DNA of 64,000 nt from Peribacillus sp. ACCC06369 (lineage in GTDB: Bacteria; Bacillota; Bacilli; Bacillales; DSM-1321): contig NZ_JAUCEN010000002.1 of assembly GCF_030348945.1 (NCBI RefSeq), positions 1,612,001-1,676,000 on the forward strand, read 5' to 3'. This document shows, in pieces, positions 27,474 through 36,122 of the stretch. Each line of letters starts with the position of its first letter. Positions within the stretch are counted from its first letter, which is position 1. Below the pieces are notes generated by a model. It saw only the letters and a list, made by a program, of their open reading frames with translations. It searched no databases and was not told the origin of the DNA. Made by a program: the position numbers and the translations under genes.

Positions 27474-28490
27474 ATGAGTTTTTTCAAAAAGCTAAAAGAG
27501 AAATTTACGACCCAGGAACAAAAAGAAAAAGAAGTTGAAGCAGAAGTATCCATTGGGGAAAAATTCAAGCAAGGTTTGACAAAGACGAGAAATTCCTTTA
27601 CTGGAAGGGTTAATGAACTTGTTGCCCGTTATCGGAAGGTGGATGAGGACTTTTTTGAAGAACTTGAAGAAATCCTAATACAGGCTGATGTAGGCTTTGA
27701 TACTGTGATGGAACTAATTGATCAATTGAAAATGGAAGTCAAACTCCGCAATATCTCTGATACGAGGGAAGTGCAATCCGTCATTTCCGAAAAGCTTGTT
27801 GAAATCTACCAAGGCAATGAAGAGGCAACTTCAAGCTTGAATATACAAGAAGAAGGTTTGACGGTCATCTTGTTTGTAGGGGTTAATGGGGTAGGCAAAA
27901 CGACGACAATCGGAAAACTTGCCCATAAATTCAAGGAAGAAGGAAAATCTGTTGTATTGGCTGCCGGGGATACTTTCCGTGCCGGTGCGATTGAACAGTT
28001 AGAGGTTTGGGGAGAGCGTGTGGGTGTCAGTGTAATCAAACAGGGTGAAGGCTCTGACCCTGCAGCGGTCATGTTCGATGCGATTCAGGCCGCCAAGGCA
28101 CGAAAAGCTGATATCCTGATCTGTGACACTGCCGGTCGCTTACAGAATAAAGTGAATTTAATGAAGGAATTGGAAAAGGTGAAACGTGTAATTGAACGTG
28201 AAGTACCCGGCGCACCACACGAGGTGTTGCTTGCCCTTGATGCAACAACTGGACAAAATGCCCTCATTCAAGCCAAGACATTCAAGGAAGCGACCAATGT
28301 TTCCGGTATTGTTTTAACAAAGCTTGATGGCACGGCAAAAGGTGGAATTGTCTTGGCAATTCGCAATGAATTGGCCATTCCGGTTAAATTTGTCGGGCTT
28401 GGTGAAAAAATGGACGATCTGCAGGAATTCGATGCTGAGAAATATGTTTATGGCCTTTTTGCAGATATCATCGATAAAGAAGAGGTTTAA
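27474..28490 (+). CDS. ftsY: Signal recognition particle receptor FtsY
   Basis: Membrane-associated SRP GTPase receptor for cotranslational targeting. 338 residues. A short charged N-terminal region (FFKKLKEKFTTQEQKEKE...) is followed by the N domain and the G domain, with G1 GVNGVGKTT near 135-143, the insertion-box GDTFRAGA, DTAGRLQNK (G3), TKLDGTAKGG (G4) and GLGEKMDDL. 26 bases after smc; a terminator follows directly. Confidence 0.97.
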   Translation: MSFFKKLKEKFTTQEQKEKEVEAEVSIGEKFKQGLTKTRNSFTGRVNELVARYRKVDEDFFEELEEILIQADVGFDTVMELIDQLKMEVKLRNISDTREVQSVISEKLVEIYQGNEEATSSLNIQEEGLTVILFVGVNGVGKTTTIGKLAHKFKEEGKSVVLAAGDTFRAGAIEQLEVWGERVGVSVIKQGEGSDPAAVMFDAIQAAKARKADILICDTAGRLQNKVNLMKELEKVKRVIEREVPGAPHEVLLALDATTGQNALIQAKTFKEATNVSGIVLTKLDGTAKGGIVLAIRNELAIPVKFVGLGEKMDDLQEFDAEKYVYGLFADIIDKEEV

Positions 28491-28502
28491 GAAAAAAAGT
28501 GT

Positions 28503-28537
28503 AAACCGGAAGAGATTTTCTCTTCTGGTTTTTTTTT
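28503..28537 (+). terminator. Terminator after ftsY
   Basis: Stem AAACCGGAAGAGA / TCTCTTCTGGTTT (one mismatch/wobble), short T loop, then nine T. Confidence 0.85.
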
Positions 28538-28684
28538 GACCATTTTTCCAAGAGGACTCAAGATCATTATGGGACTCACTGTGATCTAGCAGAAGAACTA
28601 CCTAAAAAAGAGGAGGGGAAATCCTCCTTGTAGCGGGAAAAAGAAAAAAATAATGATTTGCAAACAAGTGGTAAGGAGTTTAAC

Positions 28685-28713
28685 TTGACATCAAATAAAC
28701 AAGGCTATACAAT
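28685..28713 (+). promoter_or_regulatory. Sigma-A promoter for ylxM-ffh
   Basis: Perfect TTGACA (28685-28690), 17 bases, TACAAT (28708-28713), 47 bases before the ylxM ATG. Upstream at about 28609-28627 lies a small hairpin (AGGAGG / CCTCCT) without a T-run. Confidence 0.75.
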
Positions 28714-28760
28714 ATAAACTTGTAAAGGGTTTTCACTTAACAGCAGGGAGGCTTGCTAAG

Positions 28761-29093
28761 ATGCTTGAAAAGACAACGCGGATTAATTATTTGTATGACT
28801 TTTACCAATCGTTGTTAACAGAGAAGCAGCAGAGCTACATGTCCCTCTACTATCTGGATGATTACTCTCTTGGCGAGATTGCCGATGAATACGAAGTCAG
28901 TAGGCAGGCAGTCTATGATAATATAAAAAGAACAGAAGCGATGCTTGAGGAATACGAAGCTAAGCTATTGTTATTTCAAAAATTTCAAGAGCGTAACCAG
29001 TGGATTGCGAATATGAAGGGACTCATAGAAAAGGATTCCTTTTCAAAAGAGAAGCTGCTAGACGCAATCACAACGCTTGAGAAGTTGGATTAG
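28761..29093 (+). CDS. ylxM: SRP-associated helix-turn-helix protein YlxM
   Basis: 110-residue UPF0122 protein, a helix-turn-helix fold like sigma region 4. Residues 20-60 ([20 protein letters not shown] then [18 protein letters not shown]) show the HTH. In streptococci YlxM modulates SRP GTPase activity; the role in Bacillus is inferred from its fixed position immediately before ffh (11 bases). Confidence 0.93.
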   Translation: MLEKTTRINYLYDFYQSLLTEKQQSYMSLYYLDDYSLGEIADEYEVSRQAVYDNIKRTEAMLEEYEAKLLLFQKFQERNQWIANMKGLIEKDSFSKEKLLDAITTLEKLD

Positions 29094-29104
29094 GAGGCGG
29101 CAAT

Positions 29105-30445
29105 ATGGCATTTGAAGGATTGGCCGACCGACTGCAGAGCACGATGCAAAAGATCCGTGGAAAAGGGAAGGTCAACGAAGCGGACGTTAAAGAAATGATG
29201 CGTGAAGTTCGATTGGCCCTGCTTGAAGCGGATGTTAACTTTAAAGTCGTGAAGGATTTTGTAAAACGTGTCAGTGAACGTTCGGTAGGTCAGGAAGTGC
29301 TGAAAAGCTTAACCCCCGGTCAGCAGGTAATTAAAGTAGTAAAGGAAGAATTGACGGATCTGATGGGCGGCGAACAGAGCAAGATTGCTGTTGCCTCGAA
29401 ACCACCGACCGTCATTATGATGGTAGGGCTTCAAGGTGCAGGTAAAACGACGACCACCGGAAAGCTAGCCAATCTTCTTAGAAAAAAATACAACCGCAAG
29501 CCATTGCTCGTTGCGGCTGATATTTACCGTCCGGCGGCGATTAAGCAGCTTGAAACACTTGGCAAACAATTAAGCATGCCTGTTTTCTCCCTTGGGGACC
29601 AGGTTAGTCCTGTTGAAATTGCCAAACAGGCGATTGAAAAAGCTAAGGAAGAACATCATGATTATGTGTTGATTGATACCGCAGGCCGCCTTCATGTTGA
29701 TGAAAACTTGATGGGTGAACTGAAGGATATCAAAGAATTGACAAAACCTGATGAAATCTTCCTGGTTGTCGATGCGATGACCGGTCAAGATGCGGTCAAT
29801 GTAGCCCAAAGCTTTAATGAACAGCTAGGCCTGACTGGTGTCGTATTAACGAAACTTGATGGGGACACACGTGGTGGTGCGGCACTTTCGATTCGTTCAG
29901 TCACCAACACGCCGATTAAATTCGTCGGTATGGGAGAAAAATTGGATGCACTCGAAGCATTCCATCCAGAACGGATGGCTTCGCGGATCCTTGGCATGGG
30001 TGATGTATTGACCCTTATCGAAAAAGCACAGGCCAATGTAGATGAAGAAAAAGCGAAAGAATTAGAGAAAAAGATGCGTACAGCCACTTTTACCTTTGAT
30101 GATTTCCTTGAGCAACTTGGTCAGGTGCGGAATATGGGACCGCTTGATGATATTCTGAAAATGATTCCCGGTGCGAATAAAATGAAAGGGATGGACAACC
30201 TTCAGATCGATGAGAAACAAATCGGTCATGTCGAAGCTATCATCCGTTCAATGACAACGCAGGAAAAGGAACATCCAGAAACCATGAATGCATCCCGCAA
30301 GAAACGGATTGCCAAAGGAAGCGGCAGATCGATTCAGGAAGTGAACCGTCTACTGAAGCAATTCGAAGAAATGAAAAAGATGATGAAACAGGTTACGAAC
30401 ATGCAAAAAGGTAAGAAAAAGGGATTCAAATTCCCGTTCATGTAA
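29105..30445 (+). CDS. ffh: Signal recognition particle protein Ffh
   Basis: GTPase core of the signal recognition particle; binds scRNA and signal peptides and docks to FtsY. 446 residues. N domain (1-90), then the G domain with GLQGAGKTTTTGKLA (about 108), DIYRPAAIKQL, DTAGRLHVDE and TKLDGDTRGG. The M domain (about 300-446) is rich in Met and Lys (MKKMMKQVTNMQ). AGGAGG precedes ATG 29105. Confidence 0.97.
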   Translation: MAFEGLADRLQSTMQKIRGKGKVNEADVKEMMREVRLALLEADVNFKVVKDFVKRVSERSVGQEVLKSLTPGQQVIKVVKEELTDLMGGEQSKIAVASKPPTVIMMVGLQGAGKTTTTGKLANLLRKKYNRKPLLVAADIYRPAAIKQLETLGKQLSMPVFSLGDQVSPVEIAKQAIEKAKEEHHDYVLIDTAGRLHVDENLMGELKDIKELTKPDEIFLVVDAMTGQDAVNVAQSFNEQLGLTGVVLTKLDGDTRGGAALSIRSVTNTPIKFVGMGEKLDALEAFHPERMASRILGMGDVLTLIEKAQANVDEEKAKELEKKMRTATFTFDDFLEQLGQVRNMGPLDDILKMIPGANKMKGMDNLQIDEKQIGHVEAIIRSMTTQEKEHPETMNASRKKRIAKGSGRSIQEVNRLLKQFEEMKKMMKQVTNMQKGKKKGFKFPFM

Positions 30446-30467
30446 GGTTTTTTTTAGGTCGAAACTG

Positions 30468-30509
30468 GTGGAAATACGGGTCAAAGCCATGTATTTCAAC
30501 ACTTTTTTT
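30468..30509 (+). terminator. Terminator after ffh
   Basis: Inverted repeat GAAATAC / GTATTTC extended by GTG / CAC, loop of about 13 bases, then seven T. It lies just before the rpsP promoter. Confidence 0.65.
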
Positions 30510-30528
30510 ACCTGTTAAGAAAAAAACC

Positions 30529-30558
30529 TTTACAAACATACAAGACATTTGATATTAT
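30529..30558 (+). promoter_or_regulatory. Sigma-A promoter for rpsP-khpA
   Basis: TTTACA (30529-30534), 18 bases, TATTAT (30553-30558), 40 bases before rpsP. Confidence 0.6.
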
Positions 30559-30597
30559 ACTATCTTGTGTGAAACTATTCGGAGGTGCTTATTTAAA

Positions 30598-30870
30598 ATG
30601 GCAGTAAAAATTCGCTTAAAACGTATGGGAGCTAAAAAATCTCCTTTCTATCGTATTGTAGTTGCAGATTCTCGTTCACCACGTGACGGACGTTACATTG
30701 AAGTGGTTGGAACTTATAACCCGGTGACTCAACCAGCTAAAGTTGAAATCAACGAAGAGCTTGCTCTTAAATGGTTACAAGATGGAGCTAAACCATCTGA
30801 TACAGTTCGTAACTTATTCTCAACACAAGGCATCATGGAAAAATTCCATGTTGCAAAAAACAGCAAGTAA
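30598..30870 (+). CDS. rpsP: 30S ribosomal protein S16
   Basis: Ribosomal protein of the small subunit, 90 residues ([20 protein letters not shown]...), matching Bacillus S16 end to end. ATG 30598 is chosen over the upstream frame opening (30565) because GGAGGTG lies at 30581-30587. khpA begins 12 bases later. Confidence 0.97.
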   Translation: MAVKIRLKRMGAKKSPFYRIVVADSRSPRDGRYIEVVGTYNPVTQPAKVEINEELALKWLQDGAKPSDTVRNLFSTQGIMEKFHVAKNSK

Positions 30871-30882
30871 TCGACGTAGTTG

Positions 30883-31113
30883 ATGAAAGCACTAATTGAA
30901 ACGATTGTTTCAGCACTTGTGGATTATCCGGAAGAGGTCATCGTGGCTTCCAAGGAAGAGTCCGACCGGATTGTTTATACCCTCTCCGTTCATAAGGAGG
31001 ACATGGGTAAAGTCATCGGTAAACAAGGGCGTGTTGCTAAGGCGATTCGTACTGTGGTATATGCAGCAGGATCTTCACAGCAGAAGAAAATCTATTTGGA
31101 GATTTCCGAATAA
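30883..31113 (+). CDS. khpA: KH-domain RNA-binding protein KhpA (YlqC)
   Basis: 76-residue protein made of a single KH domain with the core motif GKVIGKQGRVAKAIRTV. KhpA pairs with KhpB in Gram-positives and affects cell division, elongation and RNA binding. TTG (30880) and ATG (30883) are adjacent; I give ATG. No strong Shine-Dalgarno is visible, so translation is probably coupled to rpsP 12 bases upstream. The stop codon lies inside the terminator stem. Confidence 0.93.
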   Translation: MKALIETIVSALVDYPEEVIVASKEESDRIVYTLSVHKEDMGKVIGKQGRVAKAIRTVVYAAGSSQQKKIYLEISE

Positions 31114-31139
31114 GGAGGGCTAATACCCCTCCTTTTTTT
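31112..31139 (+). terminator. Terminator after khpA
   Basis: AAGGAGGG / CCCTCCTT stem followed by seven T; the 5' arm overlaps the khpA stop codon. Confidence 0.8.
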
Positions 31140-31337
31140 GTACTTCAAGAAAGTGAAATCCCGCCTTGGATCCTATTTGATTATGACCTTGAGTTTAAAC
31201 TTTACGCCTTTTTAAGACGCATCTTTTACCGATTTACGTTATACTTAGGAGAATGCCCCCCCTTTTTCAAAAAGATTACCCAATCATACATATTTTTTGA
31301 AGGAAATAAGAAATCATAGATAATAGGAGGTGCTGGA

Positions 31338-31724
31338 ATGAAAATTCTCCAAAATGTAATCGTTAACCAAGTATTAACGGAATCCAGCAAGAATCAGCTC
31401 CTCGAGAAGTACAAGTCAAAACGCCTTCAGCTTCAAAAAGAGAGTGAACAGCTTCGCTTTGAACTGAAAAAGCTTGAAAAAACAAGAAATCTCCAGCCTG
31501 CCAGTCTCCGTGCTCATTTCGAAAAAGAAATAAACCAGAGGCAAGAAAAAATTAAACTGCTTGAATTCCAAATGGAGCAGTTGGAGATCCTTCCCACCGG
31601 AAGCGAATTGAAGGAACGGGAAGTTCAAAGTATCATTGATGTGGAAATTGGGGCAGATTGGGACGAAATCATGGCAACGAAGACCATTGTCATTAAAGAT
31701 GGAATCGTCTCGGAAATTCGTTAG
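31338..31724 (+). CDS. ylqD: YlqD family protein
   Basis: 128-residue protein of unknown function, conserved at this position in Bacillus. It has a long charged coiled-coil segment (about 20-85, rich in Lys/Glu/Leu, such as [10 protein letters not shown] and EFQMEQLEI). A small C-terminal acidic beta region follows ([23 protein letters not shown]). TAGGAGGTGC precedes ATG 31338. It is followed after 10 bases by rimM. No catalytic motif was recognised. The 224 bases upstream, after the khpA terminator, show a C7T5 tract and no clear promoter. Confidence 0.85.
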   Translation: MKILQNVIVNQVLTESSKNQLLEKYKSKRLQLQKESEQLRFELKKLEKTRNLQPASLRAHFEKEINQRQEKIKLLEFQMEQLEILPTGSELKEREVQSIIDVEIGADWDEIMATKTIVIKDGIVSEIR

Positions 31725-31734
31725 AGGTGAAAGA

Positions 31735-32253
31735 ATGGAAAATTGGTTTAATGTAGGTAAAATTGTCAACACACATGGTCTTTTAGGAGAAGTCCGTGTT
31801 ATTTCTTCAACAGACTTTCCTGAAAAACGATACAAAGTGGGAAATACACTGTATTTATTTAGGGACACGGATAAAAAGCCTTTGCCGCTTGTCATCAGGT
31901 CGCACCGCACCCATAAAAACTTTAACCTATTGACGTTCGAGAACTATTATAACGTCGGACAGGTCGAGGCTTTTAGAAACGGGGTCCTGAAAGTCAAGGA
32001 AGCACAGCTTGGTAAATTGGACGAAGGTGAGTTCTACTTCCATGAAATCATCGGCTGTTCGGTATTTACGGATGAAGGTATGGAAATTGGGGAAATCATT
32101 GAGGTTCTTACGCCTGGTGCCAATGATGTTTGGGTCATTAAGAAAGCTGGCAGTAAGGATATTTTGATCCCGTATATTGAACAAATTGTAAAAGAAGTAG
32201 ATATTTCCGCTAAAAAAGTCATCATTACACCGATGGAAGGACTTTTAGACTGA
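31735..32253 (+). CDS. rimM: Ribosome maturation factor RimM
   Basis: Binds S19 and assists maturation of the 30S head. 172 residues. N-terminal RimM domain ([18 protein letters not shown], about 5-22) and C-terminal PRC-barrel-like domain ([12 protein letters not shown] ... LIPYIEQIV). An in-frame open region reaches 31636, but AGGTGA at 31725-31730 and the family N-terminus support ATG 31735. The stop overlaps trmD ATG by one base. Confidence 0.95.
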   Translation: MENWFNVGKIVNTHGLLGEVRVISSTDFPEKRYKVGNTLYLFRDTDKKPLPLVIRSHRTHKNFNLLTFENYYNVGQVEAFRNGVLKVKEAQLGKLDEGEFYFHEIIGCSVFTDEGMEIGEIIEVLTPGANDVWVIKKAGSKDILIPYIEQIVKEVDISAKKVIITPMEGLLD

Positions 32254-32987
32254 TGAAAATCGATGTGCTTTCGCTTTTTCCAGAAATGTTCGAAGGGGTA
32301 TTCGGTTCGTCAATTTTAAAAAAAGCTGCAGAAAAGCAAGCTGTCAGCTATAAGGTGACCAATTTCCGAGATTATGCAGATAATAAGCATTCGACGGTAG
32401 ACGATTATCCGTATGGCGGCGGTGCCGGAATGGTATTGAAGGCACAACCGATTTTTGATGCTGTGGAGGCTCTTAAAGGGCAAGCGGAGCTAACCCCAAG
32501 GGTGGTCCTGCTTTGCCCTCAGGGAGAGCGTTACACGCAGAAAAAAGCTGAAGAGTTTGCAAAAGAAGAACATCTCATTTTCATTTGCGGGCATTATGAA
32601 GGGTATGATGAGCGCATCCGGGAGCATGTCGTCACGGATGAAATATCGATTGGTGACTTTGTGCTTACAGGCGGGGAATTGGGTGCAATGGTCATTATTG
32701 ACAGTGTTGTTCGCTTGCTTCCTGGCGTTCTGGGAAATGTTGACTCCCCGATTCTTGATTCCTATTCTTCTGGATTATTAGAGCATCCCCATTATACTAG
32801 ACCTGCAGATTTCCGGGGAATGAAAGTTCCCGATCCGCTAATATCCGGAAATCATAAAAAAATCGATGAATGGCGGATGAAGGAATCTCTGCGTAGAACC
32901 TGGATGCGACGTCCGGATTTGCTCGATAGCTATGAACTATCGGAAGTTGAAAAAAAATTATTGTCCGAGATTAAAAAAGAAGACTGA
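32253..32987 (+). CDS. trmD: tRNA (guanine-N(1)-)-methyltransferase TrmD
   Basis: SPOUT-class methyltransferase forming m1G37 in tRNAs, which prevents frameshifting. 244 residues. Starts [15 protein letters not shown]. The trefoil-knot SAM site is seen in [12 protein letters not shown] and [19 protein letters not shown], and [10 protein letters not shown] is conserved. Coupled to rimM (TGATG). Confidence 0.97.
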   Translation: MKIDVLSLFPEMFEGVFGSSILKKAAEKQAVSYKVTNFRDYADNKHSTVDDYPYGGGAGMVLKAQPIFDAVEALKGQAELTPRVVLLCPQGERYTQKKAEEFAKEEHLIFICGHYEGYDERIREHVVTDEISIGDFVLTGGELGAMVIIDSVVRLLPGVLGNVDSPILDSYSSGLLEHPHYTRPADFRGMKVPDPLISGNHKKIDEWRMKESLRRTWMRRPDLLDSYELSEVEKKLLSEIKKED

Positions 32988-33031
32988 TGTCTATTGCATC
33001 GACGTTTATAGTATGATAGGATATACCTTGT

Positions 33032-33108
33032 GACTTGGGCAAAATGCTCAGTCTTATAACGATGTTCCGCTGCAAACAATAAGTATTTGCAAGAGCGTCC
33101 AGGAGGAG
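33032..33108 (+). ncRNA. L19 (rplS) 5' leader RNA
   Basis: Two hairpins lie between trmD and the rplS Shine-Dalgarno: GACT-GGGC / GCTC-AGTC at 33032-33053 and CGC-TGCAAA / TTTGCA-(AGA)-GCG at 33068-33097. The second ends just before AGGAGGAG. Position and the TTCCGCTGCAAACAATAAGT segment agree with the Firmicute L19 leader family, thought to autoregulate rplS. No intrinsic terminator T-run, so any control is probably on translation. I could not place a convincing promoter. Confidence 0.6.
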
Positions 33109-33117
33109 TTGAAATCG

Positions 33118-33465
33118 ATGCAAAATCTTATTAACGAAATCACAAAAGAACAACTTCGCTCAGATCTTCCATCATTCAGACCTGGTGACACAGTACGTGT
33201 ACACGTAAAGGTTATTGAAGGAACTCGCGAACGTATCCAGTTGTTTGAAGGCGTTGTAATCAAACGTCGTGGCGGCGGAGTTAGTGAAACTTTCACAGTA
33301 CGTAAGATCTCTTACGGCGTTGGAGTAGAACGTGCTTTCCCTGTTCACACACCAAAAATTGCGAAACTAGAAGTTATCCGTCACGGTAAAGTACGTCGTG
33401 CGAAACTTTATTACCTACGCGAACTTCGTGGTAAAAAAGCACGTATTAAAGAAATTCGTCGTTAA
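33118..33465 (+). CDS. rplS: 50S ribosomal protein L19
   Basis: Large-subunit protein at the 30S-50S interface, 115 residues ([16 protein letters not shown] ... [10 protein letters not shown]). ATG 33118 follows AGGAGGAG at 33101-33108. A structured leader precedes it and a strong terminator follows. Confidence 0.97.
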   Translation: MQNLINEITKEQLRSDLPSFRPGDTVRVHVKVIEGTRERIQLFEGVVIKRRGGGVSETFTVRKISYGVGVERAFPVHTPKIAKLEVIRHGKVRRAKLYYLRELRGKKARIKEIRR

Positions 33466-33530
33466 TTCTTCGAATATCTTCATGCGGGTTTACCATGATC
33501 CACATAAGGTGAATAACCAAACAGTATCAT

Positions 33531-33568
33531 GCAAAAAGGGAGCTTGTTTATCAGGCTCCCTTTTTTGC
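33531..33568 (+). terminator. Terminator after rplS
   Basis: GCAAAAAGGGAGC / GCTCCCTTTTTTGC stem with an 11-base loop; U-rich 3' arm. The A-run on the 5' side would allow function in both directions. Confidence 0.8.
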
Positions 33569-33685
33569 ACTTTAAGAAACCATCAATGCACAGATAAGGT
33601 AAAAACCATATAGAATCTTGCTCGCTATAGCGTCCGCAACATGTTAAAATAATTGTTGATATGCTTTCTAAAAGGGTGGGTAAGG

Positions 33686-34246
33686 ATGGCGAAAAAGAAA
33701 AATGAATTGTGGGAATGGACAAAGGCGGTCATAATAGCGGTTATAGCTGCGACACTGATTCGTTATTTCCTCCTGGCTCCTATTGTTGTGGACGGTAATT
33801 CCATGATGCCGACATTAAAGGATACGGACCGCATGATCGTTAATAAAATCTCCTATTCGATTGGTGAACCGAAAAGATTCGACATTATCGTTTTCGAAGC
33901 TCCAGAAGGCAAGGATTACATAAAGCGGGTCATCGGATTGCCAGGGGAAAAAGTGGAATATAAAGATGATACTCTTTACGTGAATGGAAAAGCTTATTCT
34001 GAGCCATACTTGGATGAATATAAAAAACAATTGATTGATGGCGGGGCTTTGACGGAACCTTTTACATTAAGTGATGTCATAGAACAAGGAACGGTGCCTG
34101 AAGACCACCTATTCGTCTTAGGGGATAATCGCCGTTTCAGTAAGGACAGCCGCCATATTGGCGTTGGTGTCGTTCCTTACGATAAAGTGTTAGGAAAAAC
34201 TAAATTAGTTTATTGGCCGATCGAAGACCTTCGATTGGCGGAATAG
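33686..34246 (+). CDS. sipS: Type I signal peptidase
   Basis: Membrane serine protease removing signal peptides from secreted proteins. 186 residues. One N-terminal transmembrane helix (about 10-29, [17 protein letters not shown]), then the catalytic serine in GNSMMPT (about residue 39-40), the catalytic lysine in [11 protein letters not shown] (about 79), and the box [14 protein letters not shown] 33686 is chosen over the upstream opening (33653) because GGGTGGGTAAGG lies just before it. In B. subtilis sip genes lie elsewhere; a copy between rplS and rbgA is seen in other Bacillaceae. The symbol is by family, not proven orthology. Confidence 0.9.
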   Translation: MAKKKNELWEWTKAVIIAVIAATLIRYFLLAPIVVDGNSMMPTLKDTDRMIVNKISYSIGEPKRFDIIVFEAPEGKDYIKRVIGLPGEKVEYKDDTLYVNGKAYSEPYLDEYKKQLIDGGALTEPFTLSDVIEQGTVPEDHLFVLGDNRRFSKDSRHIGVGVVPYDKVLGKTKLVYWPIEDLRLAE

Positions 34247-34263
34247 TAGGAAGGTGGATTCCA

Positions 34264-35136
34264 TTGACAATACAGTGGTTCCCTGGCCATATGGCCAAAG
34301 CAAGACGGGAAGTAACAGAGAAATTAAAACTGATCGACATCATCTTTGAACTTGTGGATGCCCGGATTCCGGCATCTTCACGAAATCCGATGATCGATGA
34401 AATCATACAGCATAAACCGAGGGTTATCCTTTTGAATAAAGCTGATATGGCCGATCCTGTAAAAACGAATAAGTGGCTTGAATATTATAAATCGCAGGGA
34501 AAAACGGCAATAGCCATTAACTCACAGGCAGGAAACGGTTTAAACCAGATTACAACTGCTTCTAAAAAACTTTTAAAAGAGAAGTATGACCGGATGGAAT
34601 CAAGAGGAATAAAACCGAGAGCGATCCGCGCCATGATAGTAGGTATTCCGAACGTAGGGAAATCAACTTTAATAAATCGACTTGCCAAAAAGAACATTGC
34701 CAAAACAGGGAATACACCTGGTGTCACGAAAGCACAGCAATGGATAAAAGTTGGTAAGGAATTGGAATTGCTGGACACGCCGGGGATTCTTTGGCCTAAA
34801 TTCGAGGATCAGCAAGTAGGCTTGAAGCTTGCTTTGACAGGAGCGATCAAGGATACGATTTTAAACTTGCACGAAGTTTCGTTATACGGTCTTCGCTTTT
34901 TGGAAAAAGAATATCCGGATAGATTGAAATCCCGTTATAACTTGGATGCAATTCCTCAGGAAACGCTCGAACTATTCGATGCGGTCGGAAAGTTCAGGGG
35001 CTGTTTAGCATCTGGAGGCTTCATTGATTATGACAAAACCGCAGAGTTGGTCGTACGTGAAATCCGTTCAGAAAAGATGGGTCCGCTTACGTTTGAGGTC
35101 CCTAAGGATTATGAAGAAGATAATATCCCCGAATAA
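34264..35136 (+). CDS. rbgA: Ribosome biogenesis GTPase RbgA (YlqF)
   Basis: Circularly permuted GTPase essential for a late step of 50S assembly. 290 residues. G4 motif NKADM near residue 58 precedes G1 [14 protein letters not shown] near 126 and G3 DTPGILWP. The C-terminal helical domain binds the 50S. The frame opens at ATG 34213 inside sipS, but TTG 34264 follows GGAAGGTGG and gives [16 protein letters not shown], the exact family start including the conserved His. Confidence 0.95.
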   Translation: MTIQWFPGHMAKARREVTEKLKLIDIIFELVDARIPASSRNPMIDEIIQHKPRVILLNKADMADPVKTNKWLEYYKSQGKTAIAINSQAGNGLNQITTASKKLLKEKYDRMESRGIKPRAIRAMIVGIPNVGKSTLINRLAKKNIAKTGNTPGVTKAQQWIKVGKELELLDTPGILWPKFEDQQVGLKLALTGAIKDTILNLHEVSLYGLRFLEKEYPDRLKSRYNLDAIPQETLELFDAVGKFRGCLASGGFIDYDKTAELVVREIRSEKMGPLTFEVPKDYEEDNIPE

Positions 35137-35196
35137 CATTAAGTAGAATTTACAAGACATTGACCTGATTTTTGAAGACAGTCAGTGAAAAGGTTG

Positions 35197-35265
35197 ATAC
35201 GGAGCTGGAGTTGGATGTCGAAAAGGTTATTTCTTTTTGATGTCTCTTTTCCACTCCGTATTTTT
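35197..35265 (+). terminator. Terminator after rbgA
   Basis: Long imperfect hairpin: outer stem ATACGGAG / CTCCGTAT and an inner AAAAG / CTTTT region, followed by TTTTT. Confidence 0.65.
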
Positions 35266-35320
35266 GTTTGAACTGTAGAAGGAAAGCAAGACTGCCGATA
35301 ATTAATATGATGGGTGATAG

Positions 35321-36109
35321 ATGATGAAAACTGCAATGAGCATTAAGGAAATCTCCTCAAAGTTAAAGACAATAAGTGAGCCTGGAGATTTATTTTTACA
35401 GGAATGCCGGGAGGACAGCCGAAAGGGTGTAACCGACTTAGTGAGCAAATGGCAAAGAGCCTATGAAAAAGAACAACAGGTAAAGGATGCTTTCACGGAA
35501 ATGACGGAGTTTGAGCGGCAATTGCGAAAACAGGGGTTTTCCATTCTTGCTGGTATCGATGAAGTAGGGAGAGGGCCGCTGGCAGGACCAGTTGTGACGA
35601 GTGCAGTCATCTTGCCGGAATCTTTTTATTTGCCAGGGCTGAATGATTCTAAAAAGATTCCAGAGTCAAAAAGGGAACTGTTTTATGAAATGATTTTTAA
35701 GGAAGCACTATCCATAGGTATAGGTGTTGTACATAGCGAAGTAATTGATGAAATCAATATATACCAAGCTACGAAAAAAGCGATGGTGGCCGCAGTGAAC
35801 GATCTTTCAGAACTTCCTGATCATTTGTTGGTCGATGCGATGGAACTGGATGTGCCGATTCCGCAGCTTTCACTCATAAAGGGGGACGCAAGAAGCATTA
35901 CCATCTCTGCGGCCTCCATTATCGCGAAAGTGACTCGTGATAGGATGATGAAGGAATATGGTGAAAAATATCCGGAATATGGTTTCGACAAGCACATGGG
36001 TTATGGGACAAGCCAACATTTAGAAGCGCTCGACAAGCACGGGCTTACACCTTGGCATAGAAGAAGTTTTGCACCAGTAAAGGAAATCGCTGCACGAACG
36101 AAGGACTAA
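35321..36109 (+). CDS. rnhB: Ribonuclease HII
   Basis: Cleaves RNA in RNA-DNA hybrids and at single ribonucleotides in DNA. 262 residues with the Bacillus-type N-terminal extension (about 1-70). The core has [14 protein letters not shown] (about 77-90; metal-binding Asp and Glu), LNDSKKI, a metal-binding aspartate in LLVDAM, and [12 protein letters not shown]. Two adjacent ATG codons (35321, 35324) are possible starts after GGGTGA. Confidence 0.95.
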   Translation: MMKTAMSIKEISSKLKTISEPGDLFLQECREDSRKGVTDLVSKWQRAYEKEQQVKDAFTEMTEFERQLRKQGFSILAGIDEVGRGPLAGPVVTSAVILPESFYLPGLNDSKKIPESKRELFYEMIFKEALSIGIGVVHSEVIDEINIYQATKKAMVAAVNDLSELPDHLLVDAMELDVPIPQLSLIKGDARSITISAASIIAKVTRDRMMKEYGEKYPEYGFDKHMGYGTSQHLEALDKHGLTPWHRRSFAPVKEIAARTKD

Positions 36110-36122
36110 GGGAGGATGAGTG

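Noticed and set aside
31416..31910. 164-codon antisense frame over ylqD/rimM
   Set aside because: Spans two conserved + strand genes; no start signal or recognisable motif.
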